Position numbers and translations under genes: made by a program. This document shows, piece after piece, positions 33,633-45,027 of a stretch of 53,760 bases of DNA. This DNA is from Cytauxzoon felis (taxonomy: Eukaryota; Apicomplexa; Aconoidasida; Piroplasmida; Theileriidae): NCBI GenBank assembly GCA_020283715.1, contig JAIQCW010000306.1, positions 1 to 53,760 on the forward strand. Direction: 5' to 3'. The notes under the pieces were generated by a model, which did no database searches, had not been told where the DNA came from, and saw only the letters and a program-made list of their open reading frames with translations. Numbering within the stretch: the stretch's first letter is position 1; every line of letters starts with the position of its first letter.

Positions 33633-35856
33633 ATGAGTACTAAAAAAAAGAAAAAGTCAGATGTGTTATTAGCAGAAGGTGAAGATTTACCACTCAATGT
33701 ATGTTTGAATCTATTATATTTATTAACTAAACATGCAGAATATCGAATTATATAAAAAAAATAATCACCTATTACACGAAACAATTCAAGAATATCGTAA
33801 AAATAATGATAATTTTAGCAAATTAAATCATATTTTAACAAGAAAAAATGATTACTTAAATCTTATCATCACTTCAATGTCTACAGTACTTGACTCACTA
33901 ATCGATGAATTAAATGTAAATTATACAAACAATCCAGACATTAAAAACCAATTTTTAAAGAAATTATTCGATATTAAACTACCATACACCACCAACATTG
34001 ATGGAGATTTATCTTTCCTGTTAGATCATCACGACTTACTTCTACACGACGACGTCCCGCTAGATGATCATGAATGGAACAAAGTAAAAAATGAAATTCA
34101 CGATAAATATATTAAGCTATTCAACCAAAAAAAGAACCAACTTATCGCAATTATTAACGATATATGCAATAACACCCGAAGTATAAATCACTCTCGTTCG
34201 GTCGACGTAGTTACTTCCTCCAATTACCTCCATGTAAACGGTACGGGTGCTTCTGGAGAGTGTGACATTTTACAAGGAGGTAATCTTGTGGAGGAAGAAG
34301 GGGTTGTTGGTAAGTTGACTTCATATGGAACGATTACTGGAAAAGAAAGTACATCTGAAACAAATGATACATCTTCAATTGATACTGTAGCTTTACCTAG
34401 TGACCAGAAGAAATACAAAGGTAAACGAAAAAGGACACCGATGGATGATTCCATCGCTGAAGATGTATTGAATGAGAATAGTACTGATATTGGCAATGAT
34501 TCTAGTATCATTAGTGTATATCGTCTTAATTATATGAATTCTACAAGTTTGATATCGTTAATACATGAAAAGTATAAATCATTAAAGGTCATCGCAAATA
34601 ATTATAAGATTGAGTCATCAAGATTGAGTAAACAGAATGCATTTTTAAAGTTTGAACTAAAGAATTATGCAAATCAACAACAAATAGAAATCGATAAACC
34701 TAAGGATGAAACATCAGATGGTTCAGGATCAGTTGAATCAAAGGTTGTAAAATTTGAGGATATAACGGAAGATATGATTATAGGATCTAGTTTATATTCG
34801 AAATTATTTGATTATTCAAAACACTTAGAAGCTAAAATTACATTATTGGAACAGGAAAATATTGAACTTAAGACGAAATTAGTCAATACAACTAGTGGAT
34901 TAGATGTAAAATATTATGAATTTGTAGAGGGTAGTAATAAAATTACCGATGAATTGATTAATCGTGTTGATGGTATACAGAAAAAATTCATAGATTCTCA
35001 AGAACAATTAATTGCATTAAAGGAGAAGAATGAATATTTAACATCAGAATACGATAAATTGAAATTAGAGCATGAGGATTTGCTTGTAAAATTACAGGAT
35101 CGTGATGAACGTTTAATAAAATTGACAAGTCAAAATTCGGCTATTCGTAGAGAATTTATAGAGTCTAATGATAACAATGAGCAGATTAAAGCATATAAAG
35201 ATCAGATTCTAAATATCTCAGAGGAATTGGAAGATATAAGTCGTGCATTTGAGGAAAAACAGATTCTCTGTGATAGTTTGATGAGGAAATTGAACGAATC
35301 TAGTGTAAATAAAGACAAATTAAATACAATACAACATGCATATACTAATTTGCAAGAGAAGGTTAATAAGATATCGTCATTATGTGAGAATAAAATCGCA
35401 AGTTATCAGGCAAAGAATGAAGCATTGATCAAACATCTAGATTCATATAAAGATGGTTGGTTATATTCATACAAAAGATCATGTCAGTTGGAGCAGCAAC
35501 GGGATATTGCATATTCTGCGCTATGTGAATTACAATCACAGTATAGGAGATCATGTAAATCACAAAAGGCACTACAACATCAAGTTTCTATACTAAAGAC
35601 AAACTCTATTGAATCATCTCTTTCACTTGACAATGCAAATGGTCAAGTCAGCGTACTTAAAGAGAATGATATATTACGTAGGAAATTAACATGCAACGTC
35701 TGTTCCGAGGAATTCGTCAGTCATTGTATCACAAAATGTGGACATTTATACTGCAATAAATGTATAGACAGCAACATCAAATCTAGGAACCGTAAATGTC
35801 CGCAATGCAAAATCACGTTTGATAAAGTCGATGTAAAGCGGATATTTCTAGACTAA
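33633..35856 (+). CDS. Bre1/RNF20-like RING E3 ligase
   Basis: Coiled-coil RING protein, probably the E3 that monoubiquitinates histone H2B with a Rad6-type E2. Exon 1 (33633-33698) starts MSTKKKKKSDVLLAEGE; exon 2 (33739-35856) follows a 40-nt intron, total 727 aa. Nearly the whole length is predicted coiled coil. The C-terminal RING has CNVCSEEF, CITKCGHLYCNKC and CPQCKITF, with spacing of a C3HC4 finger, followed directly by the chain end, as in Bre1. Residues about 160-190 may be a decayed in-frame copy of the dispersed repeat. Other coiled-coil RING proteins cannot be excluded, but a C-terminal RING after a long coil is the Bre1 layout. Confidence 0.8.
34208..34262 (+). repeat. Faint trace of palindromic repeat, copy 13 (in frame in Bre1-like gene)
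   Basis: CTTCCTCCAATTACCTCCATG followed by GTAAACGG matches the tip and stem of copy 12 and is read SSNYLHVNG in the same frame as NYLSVNG there. The core is no longer recognisable, so this is tentative. Confidence 0.4.
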
Positions 35857-35958
35857 ATTACAAAACTCATACCACGATACTATAATTAATATAATACTCC
35901 TTCATATTGTGTCCGTGATATTTTACTACAGCACACTATCTTAAATTACAACATTGCA

Positions 35959-36150
35959 TTCTCTGGCAGAGAGCTCATCTTTTAGTTCCCCCTCCATTCC
36001 CTGAGATCAGCTACGGGTATTCCACTTGAGGTTACATCACTATTTCCGCCACGATCTCTGGGAGTGGCTCTACTCTTTAGAGATAGGTAATTGGAAGAGG
36101 CCACCACGGCGAGCGGAAGGGAAAGTATATATGTAACCTCGGTCGGAAAG
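35959..36150 (-). repeat. Palindromic mosaic repeat, copy 14 (intergenic)
   Basis: Lies between the convergent Bre1-like and HSP70 genes. Modules: CTCTGGCAGAGAG, CCCTGAGATCAGCTACGGG, CCACTTGAGGT, CCACGATCTCTGGGAGTGG core, CTCTTTAGAG stem, AATTGGAAGAGG tip, CCACCACGGCGAGCGG. Confidence 0.85.
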
Positions 36151-36242
36151 TTGTTTGTAAGACTACTTCATATGTAACAGAGCTGAATAATGTAATAATA
36201 TATATAGATGTATAATAATTTACAAATAAATTAAATCTGCAT

Positions 36243-38195
36243 TTAGTCAACTTCTTCAACAGTGGGACCGCTGCTAGAACCTGGCGCAGCTCCAGTTGGC
36301 ATGAAATCTGGTGGAACACCGCCGCCTGGAACACCACCTGCAGCTCCTGCACCTGCTTGATAGATTTTGGTGACGAGCGGATTACATACAGCTTCGACTT
36401 CCTTTAATTTATCTTCGAATTCTGAAACATCGGCGGTCTGATTACCTTCTACCCATTTCAACGCATTATTTAAGCTGTCTAGGGCAGATGATACTTCAGA
36501 TTCCGACAATTTTTGTTTAACTTGGTCTTCACCCAATGTATTTCTCATACTATAACAGTAATTTTCCAATTTATGCTTAGATTCAATGCATTGTCTGCGT
36601 TTTTCATCATCATCCTTATATTTCTCAGCTTCCTGGACCATTCTATCAATCTCTTCCTGACTTAATCTACCCTTGTCATTTGTAATTGTGACATGTTCAG
36701 ATTTACCAGTAGATTTATCCATAGCTGTTACATTCAAAATACCATTAGCATCAATATCAAATGTAACCTCAATTTGTGGTACACCTCTTGGTGCAGGCGC
36801 TATACCAGTCAAGTGGAATTTACCTAATAAATTATTATCCTTAGTCATAGCCCTTTCACCCTCGAAAACTTGAATCAAGACACCTTCTTGTCTATCCTCA
36901 TTAGTGGTAAATATTTGATTCTTCTTTGTTGGAATTGTTGTATTCCTCTTAATTAATACAGTCATTACACCACCAGCAGTCTCCAAACCTAATGATAATG
37001 GAGCGACATCTAATAATAATAATTCTTGAATCTTTTCTGATTGATTACCAGATAATATAGCAGCTTGTACTGCAGCACCATATGCAACAGCTTCATCAGG
37101 ATTAATTGAACGGCATGGCTCCTTGCCATTGAAAAATGACTTAATTAATTGTTGAATCTTTGGTATCCTAGTAGAACCACCAACTAGGACAACTTCATGG
37201 ATCTTTCTCTTGTCTAAACCACTGGATTCTAAAGCCTTTTCTACTGGAACTAATGTACTTCTAAATTTCTCGTTACATAATTCCTCAAATCTTGCTCTAG
37301 ATATAGTGGTATTATAATCAATACCCTCATATAAAGAGTCCAATTCAATGGTAGCCTGTGTTGATGAGGATAATATACGCTTAGCCCTCTCACAATGAGT
37401 CCTCAAACGACGTAAAGCACGCTTATTAGTCGACATGTTCTTACCATTGTTCAATCTCATAAAATCTCTAACACAGTGCTCAACCAATAAATTATCAAAA
37501 TCTTCACCACCCAAATGTGTATCACCGGCAGTTGCCTTGACTTCAAAAATACCGTCTTCAATAGTCAATATAGATACATCAAATGTACCACCACCTAGAT
37601 CAAAAATCAATACATTCTTCTCAGTACCAGATTTCTTATCCAAACCATAAGCAATAGCAGCAGCTGTTGGTTCATTAATAATACGCATAACATTTAAACC
37701 AGCAATTGTACCTGCATCCTTTGTAGCCTGTCTTTGTGAATCATTGAAGTAAGCCGGTACAGTAATAACAGCGTCTTTAATAGTTTTACCCAAATAAGCT
37801 TCAGCAATCTCCTTCATCTTTGTCAATACCATAGATGATATCTCCTCTGCATGGAATGTCTTTTTCTCACCTTGAAATGTGACCTCAATATTTGGCTTAC
37901 CATTTGGACCATTGGTTACCTTAAATGGCCAGTGCTTCATATCGTCTTGAACAGTTCTATCATCATATTTGCGTCCAATCAACCTTTTAGCGTCAAATAT
38001 AGTATTCTCTGGATTACGAGCTTCTTGATTCTTAGCAGCATCACCAATCAAACGTTCAGTGTCAGTAAAGGCAACATATGAGGGTGTAGTTCTATTACCC
38101 TGATCATTAGGAATAATTTCAACATTATTATCCTTGTATACAGCAACACAGGAGTATGTAGTACCCAAATCGATACCAATCGCAGGACTAGACAT
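36243..38195 (-). CDS. HSP70: Cytosolic HSP70 chaperone
   Basis: ATP-dependent chaperone of the cytosol and nucleus. The open frame starts upstream, but the family start [19 protein letters not shown] is at 38195, so 23 upstream codons are left out. Signature motifs are present: [20 protein letters not shown] and [15 protein letters not shown]. The substrate-binding domain and lid follow, then a Gly/Pro-rich tail ending in EEVD, the TPR-cochaperone binding motif of cytosolic forms. It is 650 aa, a normal length, without introns. Conservation is very high, so the call is secure. Confidence 0.98.
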   Translation of the reverse strand: MSSPAIGIDLGTTYSCVAVYKDNNVEIIPNDQGNRTTPSYVAFTDTERLIGDAAKNQEARNPENTIFDAKRLIGRKYDDRTVQDDMKHWPFKVTNGPNGKPNIEVTFQGEKKTFHAEEISSMVLTKMKEIAEAYLGKTIKDAVITVPAYFNDSQRQATKDAGTIAGLNVMRIINEPTAAAIAYGLDKKSGTEKNVLIFDLGGGTFDVSILTIEDGIFEVKATAGDTHLGGEDFDNLLVEHCVRDFMRLNNGKNMSTNKRALRRLRTHCERAKRILSSSTQATIELDSLYEGIDYNTTISRARFEELCNEKFRSTLVPVEKALESSGLDKRKIHEVVLVGGSTRIPKIQQLIKSFFNGKEPCRSINPDEAVAYGAAVQAAILSGNQSEKIQELLLLDVAPLSLGLETAGGVMTVLIKRNTTIPTKKNQIFTTNEDRQEGVLIQVFEGERAMTKDNNLLGKFHLTGIAPAPRGVPQIEVTFDIDANGILNVTAMDKSTGKSEHVTITNDKGRLSQEEIDRMVQEAEKYKDDDEKRRQCIESKHKLENYCYSMRNTLGEDQVKQKLSESEVSSALDSLNNALKWVEGNQTADVSEFEDKLKEVEAVCNPLVTKIYQAGAGAAGGVPGGGVPPDFMPTGAAPGSSSGPTVEEVD

Positions 38196-38484
38196 CTTTA
38201 TTACTAAGCTAAATAAAAATATAATGTGTATAGAAAATATGATATCTATATATATGTTTTTCACTATAGATCTTACAAATTATAAGAATTCTATAGATTC
38301 CATAGAATTTATATCAATTCACAAACTTACAATCTATAAATATTTCACTTCTAATGTATTTATTCAAATTTTTTATAGTGGTCGATACTATAGCACTTAA
38401 TAAACATACAATTACTTTTAATTCCAATTATTTTTATATGATCTTAGTTATAATTATCATCGCCGCAACAACCTAACTGGGGTG

Positions 38485-38591
38485 GTGACAGATAATAATC
38501 TAACCTCCCCATTGATATGCCTTTATTGCCGCCACGGAGGTGATACATTTGCTATTTGACACCCCGCCAGGTGTCAGTTCGTATCTGTCAC
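38485..38591. ncRNA. Candidate structured RNA, three-way junction
   Basis: A GC-richer island in AT-rich intergenic DNA upstream of HSP70. A perfect 10-bp closing stem, GTGACAGATA (38485-38494) with TATCTGTCAC (38582-38591), encloses two further perfect stems: ACCTCC/GGAGGT (38503-38508/38536-38541) and TGACACC/GGTGTCA (38557-38563/38570-38576, six-base loop). On the + strand a short T run follows at about 38599. It does not resemble a tRNA, and I could not match it to U1, U2, U4, U5 or U6. Strand is unknown. A regulatory DNA palindrome is the alternative. Confidence 0.45.
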
Positions 38592-39010
38592 TAAAAAATC
38601 TTTTATTTAATAATCATTAGGTTAACTGTATCTGTACTTAATATATTAGTTTAAGTGCAAAATTCAGGTTTAAAGCCTATGAAACGACCTTCCGCTTTAA
38701 CTTAAGGTAGAACTAGCCACATTCATTTATAACTTTTACCTTCTAATTCTAAGATTTACATTGTTTTTCTATTTCACACCTTCATTTATTTTGTGATAAA
38801 TTTGGTTTTATATGACATCGATGTTTTCTTTTTGAGTATAGACGTCTATCTCACTCTGAGTCAATGTTCAGTAGTGCCCACATTAGATTATATTATATCG
38901 TGTAAATTATGATTTTGTACTTAAAATTTATAAAATATTATTTGTATTGGAGCTTAAATTGTTATATCTACCATGACTACGACGTCTATTGATTTCTTAT
39001 TCGTTTCTAG

Positions 39011-39060
39011 GCTCCGTCCGTGGTGTAGCGTGACACTTGCGAGTATCCATCGGATACATT
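39011..39060. other. Second hairpin-rich patch upstream of HSP70 / downstream of 162-aa gene
   Basis: GC-richer patch with GTGT/ACAC (39023-39026/39033-39036) and GTATCC-ATC-GGATAC (39043-39057). The phrase GACGTCTAT occurs at about 38842 and again at about 38983. It may be part of a second RNA gene, or the 3' processing region of the gene ending at 39089. Confidence 0.25.
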
Positions 39061-39088
39061 TCTTCCATTGAAATATAATTTATAAATA

Positions 39089-39577
39089 TTAGAATCTACT
39101 AGGAATCGACATTTTTGTGGCCATTGGACCTTTTGGTCTCATTGAAATCGAGTTTAGTCTATATACTGGCTTTAACCTTGTGCTAGTCATTTTGCTAGCG
39201 TTATTTAAAACTTTCTGATGAACCATGATATTTTGAGGCCTAATTGATGTATTATTTACTTTTATTCCCCTGGATTCCTTGATCTTTAATAACTTTTGAA
39301 CGTTATACTCCTGGGCTTGATTGGCCTTCAGAATATCTGACATATAACTCCCCAACGAATTCTCATATATCACTTGTTCGGTAAAGTTTTTGAACAATTC
39401 ATTTACATCTGCGAAAGAATCACAGATATTCTTGACGATTTGTTGGATCTCTGTGTCATGCTTGCAGTTTGAAAGTTCTAGCAAACCATCTATGCGATTA
39501 ATCTTAGATTTAACTTGAAATTCTAACTCCTCTAAGATGCCATATCTCTTATTGGTGATATTGTTTGGTAATGACAT
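39089..39577 (-). CDS. Hypothetical 162-aa coiled-coil protein
   Basis: Single exon from an ATG at 39577. Residues 10-100 are amphipathic helix with heptad-like spacing (ILEELEFQVKSKINRIDGLLEL). The C-terminal third is basic and Ser/Met-rich (RPKGPMATKMSIPSRF). No known domain is recognised. The layout would fit a small structural or SNARE-adaptor-like protein, but nothing in the sequence decides this. Confidence 0.6.
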   Translation of the reverse strand: MSLPNNITNKRYGILEELEFQVKSKINRIDGLLELSNCKHDTEIQQIVKNICDSFADVNELFKNFTEQVIYENSLGSYMSDILKANQAQEYNVQKLLKIKESRGIKVNNTSIRPQNIMVHQKVLNNASKMTSTRLKPVYRLNSISMRPKGPMATKMSIPSRF

Positions 39578-39663
39578 TATATGCGTGAATGATATTTTTA
39601 TATATGTAAAAGTGATTATATATAGTATGATTATTGATTATCATAAAAATATATATTATTTAT

Positions 39664-39849
39664 ATGTTGTTGTATATTTGTAACATTTTCGGGGTCTATA
39701 TCATAATTATTGCTGCTCTTCGACTACTTGGGGCCATGGTTAGTGGTGTGTTACATTTATTTATGACTGTATAGTTTATTGCTATGATTTTGAATCTTTT
39801 TTATTTTTTGTATTTATTAATGACTGATGGTGTTTATATCGCATTTTAA
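39664..39849 (+). CDS. Possible 49-aa two-helix membrane protein
   Basis: Two 75-nt exons, 39664-39738 and 39775-39849, flank a 36-nt GTTAGT..TATAG intron of the size usual here. Both encode strongly hydrophobic stretches (IIIIAALRLLGAM and MILNLFYFLYLLM) and the join stays in frame to a stop. AT-rich DNA yields hydrophobic frames by chance, so this needs transcript support. It sits in the divergent region between the 162-aa gene and ELP3. Confidence 0.35.
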
Positions 39850-39941
39850 TTATTAATCCTTTCCTACTTAATTTTGATCTACGATTGGATTCCATCTCCA
39901 AAGGCACATGTATTATTATATTCCTGGGCATTTATTGAAAT

Positions 39942-42900
39942 ATGTTCCTCTTTAGACGAAAGAATAAAAAAGAAAATTCAGGTGTGTTGATTTTAAAGTT
40001 TATTGATCTTAAAATTTCATTTCCATTTTAGGTGGTAAACCTACTGCTGATGTACCAAATGGAACAAAGTCTACATCTGATGATTCATATGGTGATGGTG
40101 TGAAATTACCTTCTCTCTCCAATGATTCATCTACAAGGTCTTCAGATACTCTAAACTCTGTTGATTTTCCATACTCTAGTCACAAATCGAGTTTTGATGT
40201 TAATGGTACTGAAACTGTTACTCATGTACACACACCTCTTGGGAATGATTCGAAAAATGACATTAAATGTTCACATGAGACGGTTTCTACGCAACCTTTA
40301 TTACTACCACCGAGTACTCCATTACGGAAACCCTCTGCACCGCCTGAAGTTGTGGAACCTATGTCACTACTTCAATCACCATCGAATTATAAATCAATTG
40401 GAACGGTTATATATCCAGAAAGTCTTACAGATTCTCTTCCTTCGGCAAGAAACAGTGCCACTACTCTCAATGGTATGATCTTTGTATCCCACAATATTAT
40501 TTAATACATAGGCATATGTGATGCAGATATAAAATATCCGAATGAACACGACATGATGTTGAATGTACAAATTGACGCTCAGTCATTCTCCTCTTTACAA
40601 TTACTTTCTGATGAAAAGAATGATACAGATGTCATTGAATCTGATGATGGTATATTATACGAATTGACAGATGATGAGGAAGATGAAGAGATGAGGAATT
40701 TCTTTCCAGCAACTCGTGCATCATTCACTGAGCTTGCAGGCGAAGTTAAACGCGTTACAAAATTGGATTTCCAAGATGATAACAGACGACGTCATTTGGA
40801 GTGTTTTGCCAAATCTATGGACCATTGGAAGGCATTTGATCAGAAAGATTCTATAAGTTATCAGAACTTTTCATTTTCGAAGATTAATTTTGAACGTTAT
40901 AATGAGTTCTTCCTTAATGTTGATACAAAGAACTTTACTCCATTGCAGAAATTCATATGTGAACTTGTCAAGTCATATAATAAAGACATGAAGGACAAGG
41001 AATTTAATATATTGATGTCCAAGTTACGCAGAAGGTATCGTATTGCTCCATCTAAACGCGAGTTATTTGAGGGATTGGAGACATTACAAGCTACAGCACA
41101 TCATACGTCAGATGATGTCAATGTGGTTAAAGTAGAAAGTCAGATGAAGTATTTGTTAAGGAACAAGGCTACTCGCAGTAATTCTGGTGTTGTTGTAATT
41201 ACAGTAATGACTAGTCCAGGCTCATTTAGTTGTTCGGAGAATTGTCATTATTGCCCTAATGAACCAGGTCAACCTAGGAGTTATTTATCCACAGAGCCAG
41301 CTGTATTAAGGGCTAATCAAAATTCTTTTGACTCTATAAAACAATTTTATGATAGAGCTACAACTTTATACAAAAATGGACATATTATTGATAAAATTGA
41401 AATTATAGTATTAGGTGGTACATGGAGTGGTTATCCAAGACAATATCAGCAAGATTTTATAAGAGACTTATTTTATGCTGCAAACATCTTCCCAGAGCCT
41501 ATAGAAGGTGCCAGGGCTAAAGAATCTCTAGAAGAAGAGCATAGAATTAATGAAACAGCTAAAAGTAGAATTGTAGGTTTAACATTAGAAACACGTCCAG
41601 ATCGTATAACACCTTACGAGATTGAATTATTGAGGAAATTTGGTTGTACACGAGTTCAATTGGGTATACAACACACAGATAATGATATACTCAGGCATGT
41701 AAATAGAGGCCACACAATAGAAGATTCTATAAAGGCAATCTATTTGTTAAAGGAAAATTGTTTTAAAGTTGATATACATATAATGCCTGATCTACCATCA
41801 TCTACTCCAGCCAAAGATTATGAAATGTTTGATAGAATATTAACCTCGGAAGATTTACAGGTGGATCAATGGAAGATATATCCTTGTGAGGTTACACCAT
41901 TTACAGAAATTGAGAAATGGCACAAGAAAGGATTATATGTACCATATTTCGATGTAGATAAAGAATTGATGTTAAACTTATTAATGTCCGTTAAAAGAGC
42001 TGTACATCCATGGATTAGGCTCAATAGAGTCATTAGAGATATACCCGATCCATCAATTATTGCCGGGACGAAAATTACAAACATGAGGCAATTAATATTA
42101 GAACAAATGGCCAAGAGAAAGATCAAATGTAAATGTATCAGATGTAGAGAGGTTAAAGACGCTACCATTGTAGATGCCAAGTTAATAGTCAGGCAATATC
42201 GCACCAAAGGTGGCACAGAATACTTTTTATCCTACGAAAATCACAATCAAACAATCATTTACGGATTTCTAAGACTTAGAATTCGAGATGATTCATCATT
42301 CAATCCAAAAGTTTCAACATTCAAGGCACTAGAAGACTGTGCACTTATTAGAGAATTACATGTCTATGGTTTGTTGAATTTCTATACAATCCACTATCTC
42401 TTTGACCTATTGACCATCACTTTCCTTGTTATATGTTATGAGAACTTAATTTCGATGATTGAAAGTTTAAGAGATTACATTTCAACTCATTAATATAACA
42501 ATATATTTATAGGTATTGTTGTAGCACATGGTAAAACTTCTGATGAGAAAATACCTTCGCAACATCGTGGCATTGGATCTTCTCTATTATTAGCAGCTGA
42601 AATAATCTCAATATATAGAGGTTTGTATTTCACTTGAAGTTATCCTGCATTTTCTATTGTCCTTACACTGGCTATAATTCAAATATTGATCCAATACAGC
42701 TAATTCACAAACTCAATCAGTATATAATAATATGTATAGGGTTATGGAAGGTGGCGATAATAGCTGGCGTTGGTACACGTGAGTATTATAGTAAATTTGG
42801 ATACGTACTGATGGATACATTTATGATAAAGGAATTGAATTCTAATGATGTGATGAATTCATATAGGAATAACATCCATTCCAATCGTTTGATAAAATTG

Positions 42901-43293
42901 CCACAATTTATTGAGATTTCTGAAGTGAATTTAATGAATTCATCATTGCATTTATATTCCAAACTACCCGATGTTGATCATAATAACTCTATTCTAATGA
43001 ACAACGATGAATTGGCCTTCATATTACCAAATCATAACCGCTATATCATTAATGTAAAGCGTTTACTCAATTATACCAATTGGAGAAATGATAAAACTGG
43101 TGATTATTCGAAGGATACGAAAATAATGGATGTTATTTATAATTTTATAGACGAATTCAGCCCTATAAACTTTGTAAACTCAATCGCTAAATTATCAATA
43201 GACTTGACTACCACACTCATCAATCACCCATACACATGCGCTTCAGTCGCCTTTTTCGCATACACTGGATATAAAAATCTATCTATCGCATAA
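39942..43293 (+). CDS. ELP3: Elongator catalytic subunit Elp3 with hydrophobic C-terminal tail
   Basis: Radical-SAM acetyltransferase that modifies wobble uridines of tRNA. Exons 39942-39981, 40032-40472, 40512-42368, 42513-42620 and 42740-43293 give 999 aa in frame. The first about 200 residues are a Ser/Pro/Asp-rich extension. The radical-SAM cluster motif CSENCHYCPNEPGQPRSYL (CX3CX2C), LGGTWSGYP and LTLETRPD follow. The acetyltransferase domain has LHVYG, the acetyl-CoA loop QHRGIGSSLLL and AGVGTREYYSKFGY. After the usual family end there are about 150 extra residues, finishing with a hydrophobic segment (ASVAFFAYTGY) near the C terminus. Tail-anchoring of Elp3 to the mitochondrial outer membrane is described in Toxoplasma, and this tail would suit the same. 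The N-terminal extension could be a separate gene if exon 2 were spliced otherwise. Confidence 0.9.
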
Positions 43294-43309
43294 AGTCACT
43301 ACGACCAAT

Positions 43310-43556
43310 GTTCCACCTCCTTCACCGAGCTCCAATCCACATATGTTCCACTCGCCGTGGAGGCCTCTCCACCTGAGGTTACAACCTTATATTCCACTAG
43401 GCGTGGAGCCTCCTCCAATTACACATCTCTTAAGAGTAGAGCCACTCCCAGAGATCGTGGCGAGGGTAGTGATTGGACCTCAAGTGGAATACCCGCAGCT
43501 GATCTCAGGGAAGCGGAGGGGGAGATAAATATAGAAGCTGACGGCAGGACCTCGGA
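43310..43556 (+). repeat. Palindromic mosaic repeat, copy 15 (intergenic, after ELP3)
   Basis: CCACTCGCCGTGGAGGCCTC, CCACCTGAGGT, CCACTAGGCGTGG, CTCTTAAGAG stem variant, CCACTCCCAGAGATCGTGGC core, ACCTCAAGTGG, GCAGCTGATCTCAGGGAAGC, CTGACGGCAGGAC. It lies 17 bp beyond the ELP3 stop. Confidence 0.85.
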
Positions 43557-43688
43557 TGAGATGGAGACTTGGCGTTAGGGCTAGGAAGGTTTAAAAGTTT
43601 GTTATTTAATATTCAAGTCTTGTATAGTCTAGATTATTATCATGTAGATAATATATTAATATCATTGTACAAGTGACATATTTGTTTA

Positions 43689-43965
43689 TTATTTACCAGT
43701 GATTTTGTTGTAATTCAAATGCCGCTCTAGAGTTGAAATATTATATTGCATTATCTTAACTAAAAACTTGAATTTCTCCTTGTTGATTTTATTTTCTAAA
43801 ATGAACTTCTCCAATTGACTAGTGGTGACTAAGTGATTATATAAGATTGTCCAATTGAATATCTAACTAACCTTTCCGTAATTGAAATTGTTTATATACA
43901 AAACTATAAAAGTATAATCCAACTCCACAGCCCTGATGAATAACTTGATAGCAAAATTTATTCAT
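43689..43965 (-). CDS. Hypothetical 77-aa protein, two exons
   Basis: Exons 43872-43965 and 43689-43828 join (GTTAGT..CTTAG) to MNKFCYQVIHQGCGVGLYF.. ending NYNKITGK. The first exon has a hydrophobic/aromatic helix; the second is a basic amphipathic helix. A competing start lies upstream (ATG at 44072, strongly hydrophobic) with a different intron choice, giving a 68-aa membrane protein instead. I cannot tell which is used, and recognise neither. Confidence 0.4.
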
Positions 43966-44144
43966 ACCAGTAGAAATATTGGATGTAATGATATTGACAA
44001 TGAACCAAAAATACAAATTAATGATACACCTACGATCCCATTCTTATAATTATTGTCCTTTGTAATCTTCATATTCCTAGCCTATATAATTTTATGGAGG
44101 AGGGAGGTGTTGTAGAGGCTATAGGTTAGGATACTTGACTTATA

Positions 44145-44768
44145 TCATTGGTACCGTGGTGGACGATATCTAAATGCAGCAATATCGTCATTAAAATCAA
44201 GTTTATTAGTACCAGATTCATTCTTAGTACCTTAGTTGTTAGAGTGTCGTTAAACATCTTTATCCATTACAGGAATCAAAAGGAATAACGTCATCTACAT
44301 ATTGGAACACTTCGTTCAATGAACCGATGGTCGATAGGAGATATACATAGCAAATGCGAATTCAAAAAACGCTAAAAGTAATAATCAACATACTCTATTG
44401 TATCGATATCTATTGTCTAAAATATTAAGCGCTAATAAATGTAAATCACTTGTATTTCTATTTATACGCGATAATGCATCAACAATAGCAGGTGTAGAAT
44501 CCCTTAAATTCAAGGATAATTTTTGACAAGACTGTAGTATATGTTATGAAAATTGCAATAGACAAACGGATTTTATATTAGAAGTGGCTATAAATGTAAT
44601 TTCGTCATGTAACGAGTTCAAATTATTCTTGATATCGACCAAATCATGATTTATGGACTCAGTAACTGATCCAAAGTATAGAAGATTACCATGTAATCTC
44701 CTTTTTACCATACAAATCAAATTGACATCATTTATAAAGAGCAACCTTGACATTCTTAAGATAGACAC
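44145..44768 (-). CDS. Hypothetical four-exon protein ending in DFNDDIAAF..
   Basis: Exons 44568-44768, 44394-44531, 44299-44371 and 44145-44230 close in frame at 165 aa with GT..AG introns of 36, 22 and 68 nt. The N-terminal part is helical (INHDLVDIKNNLNSLHDEI), as is the second exon (AIVDALSRINRNTSDLHLL). The last exon has TKNESG and DFNDDIAAFRYRPPRY, resembling exon 2 of the gene at 28381. A coiled-coil nuclear-pore or trafficking protein is conceivable but not shown. The true start may be the internal Met at residue 20 or an unseen upstream exon. Confidence 0.5.
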
Positions 44769-45027
44769 ATATCACAGGCACTCTACTGCAATAAAATATT
44801 CATAACACATTTAAAAAGTACATTTAATTTACATATTATATCACCTTTAAATTTTATTTACAATAATTATTATACACTACAGTACAATTATACAACTTGT
44901 ATCATAAGATTTCGGATATAACAATATAAGCCATAATTTATACACATCATTATCAAAGGGATGTTGGATGTGCCATAGCGATAATACTGATGAAACATGT
45001 GATGATACCTGAAAATAATGAATAAAA

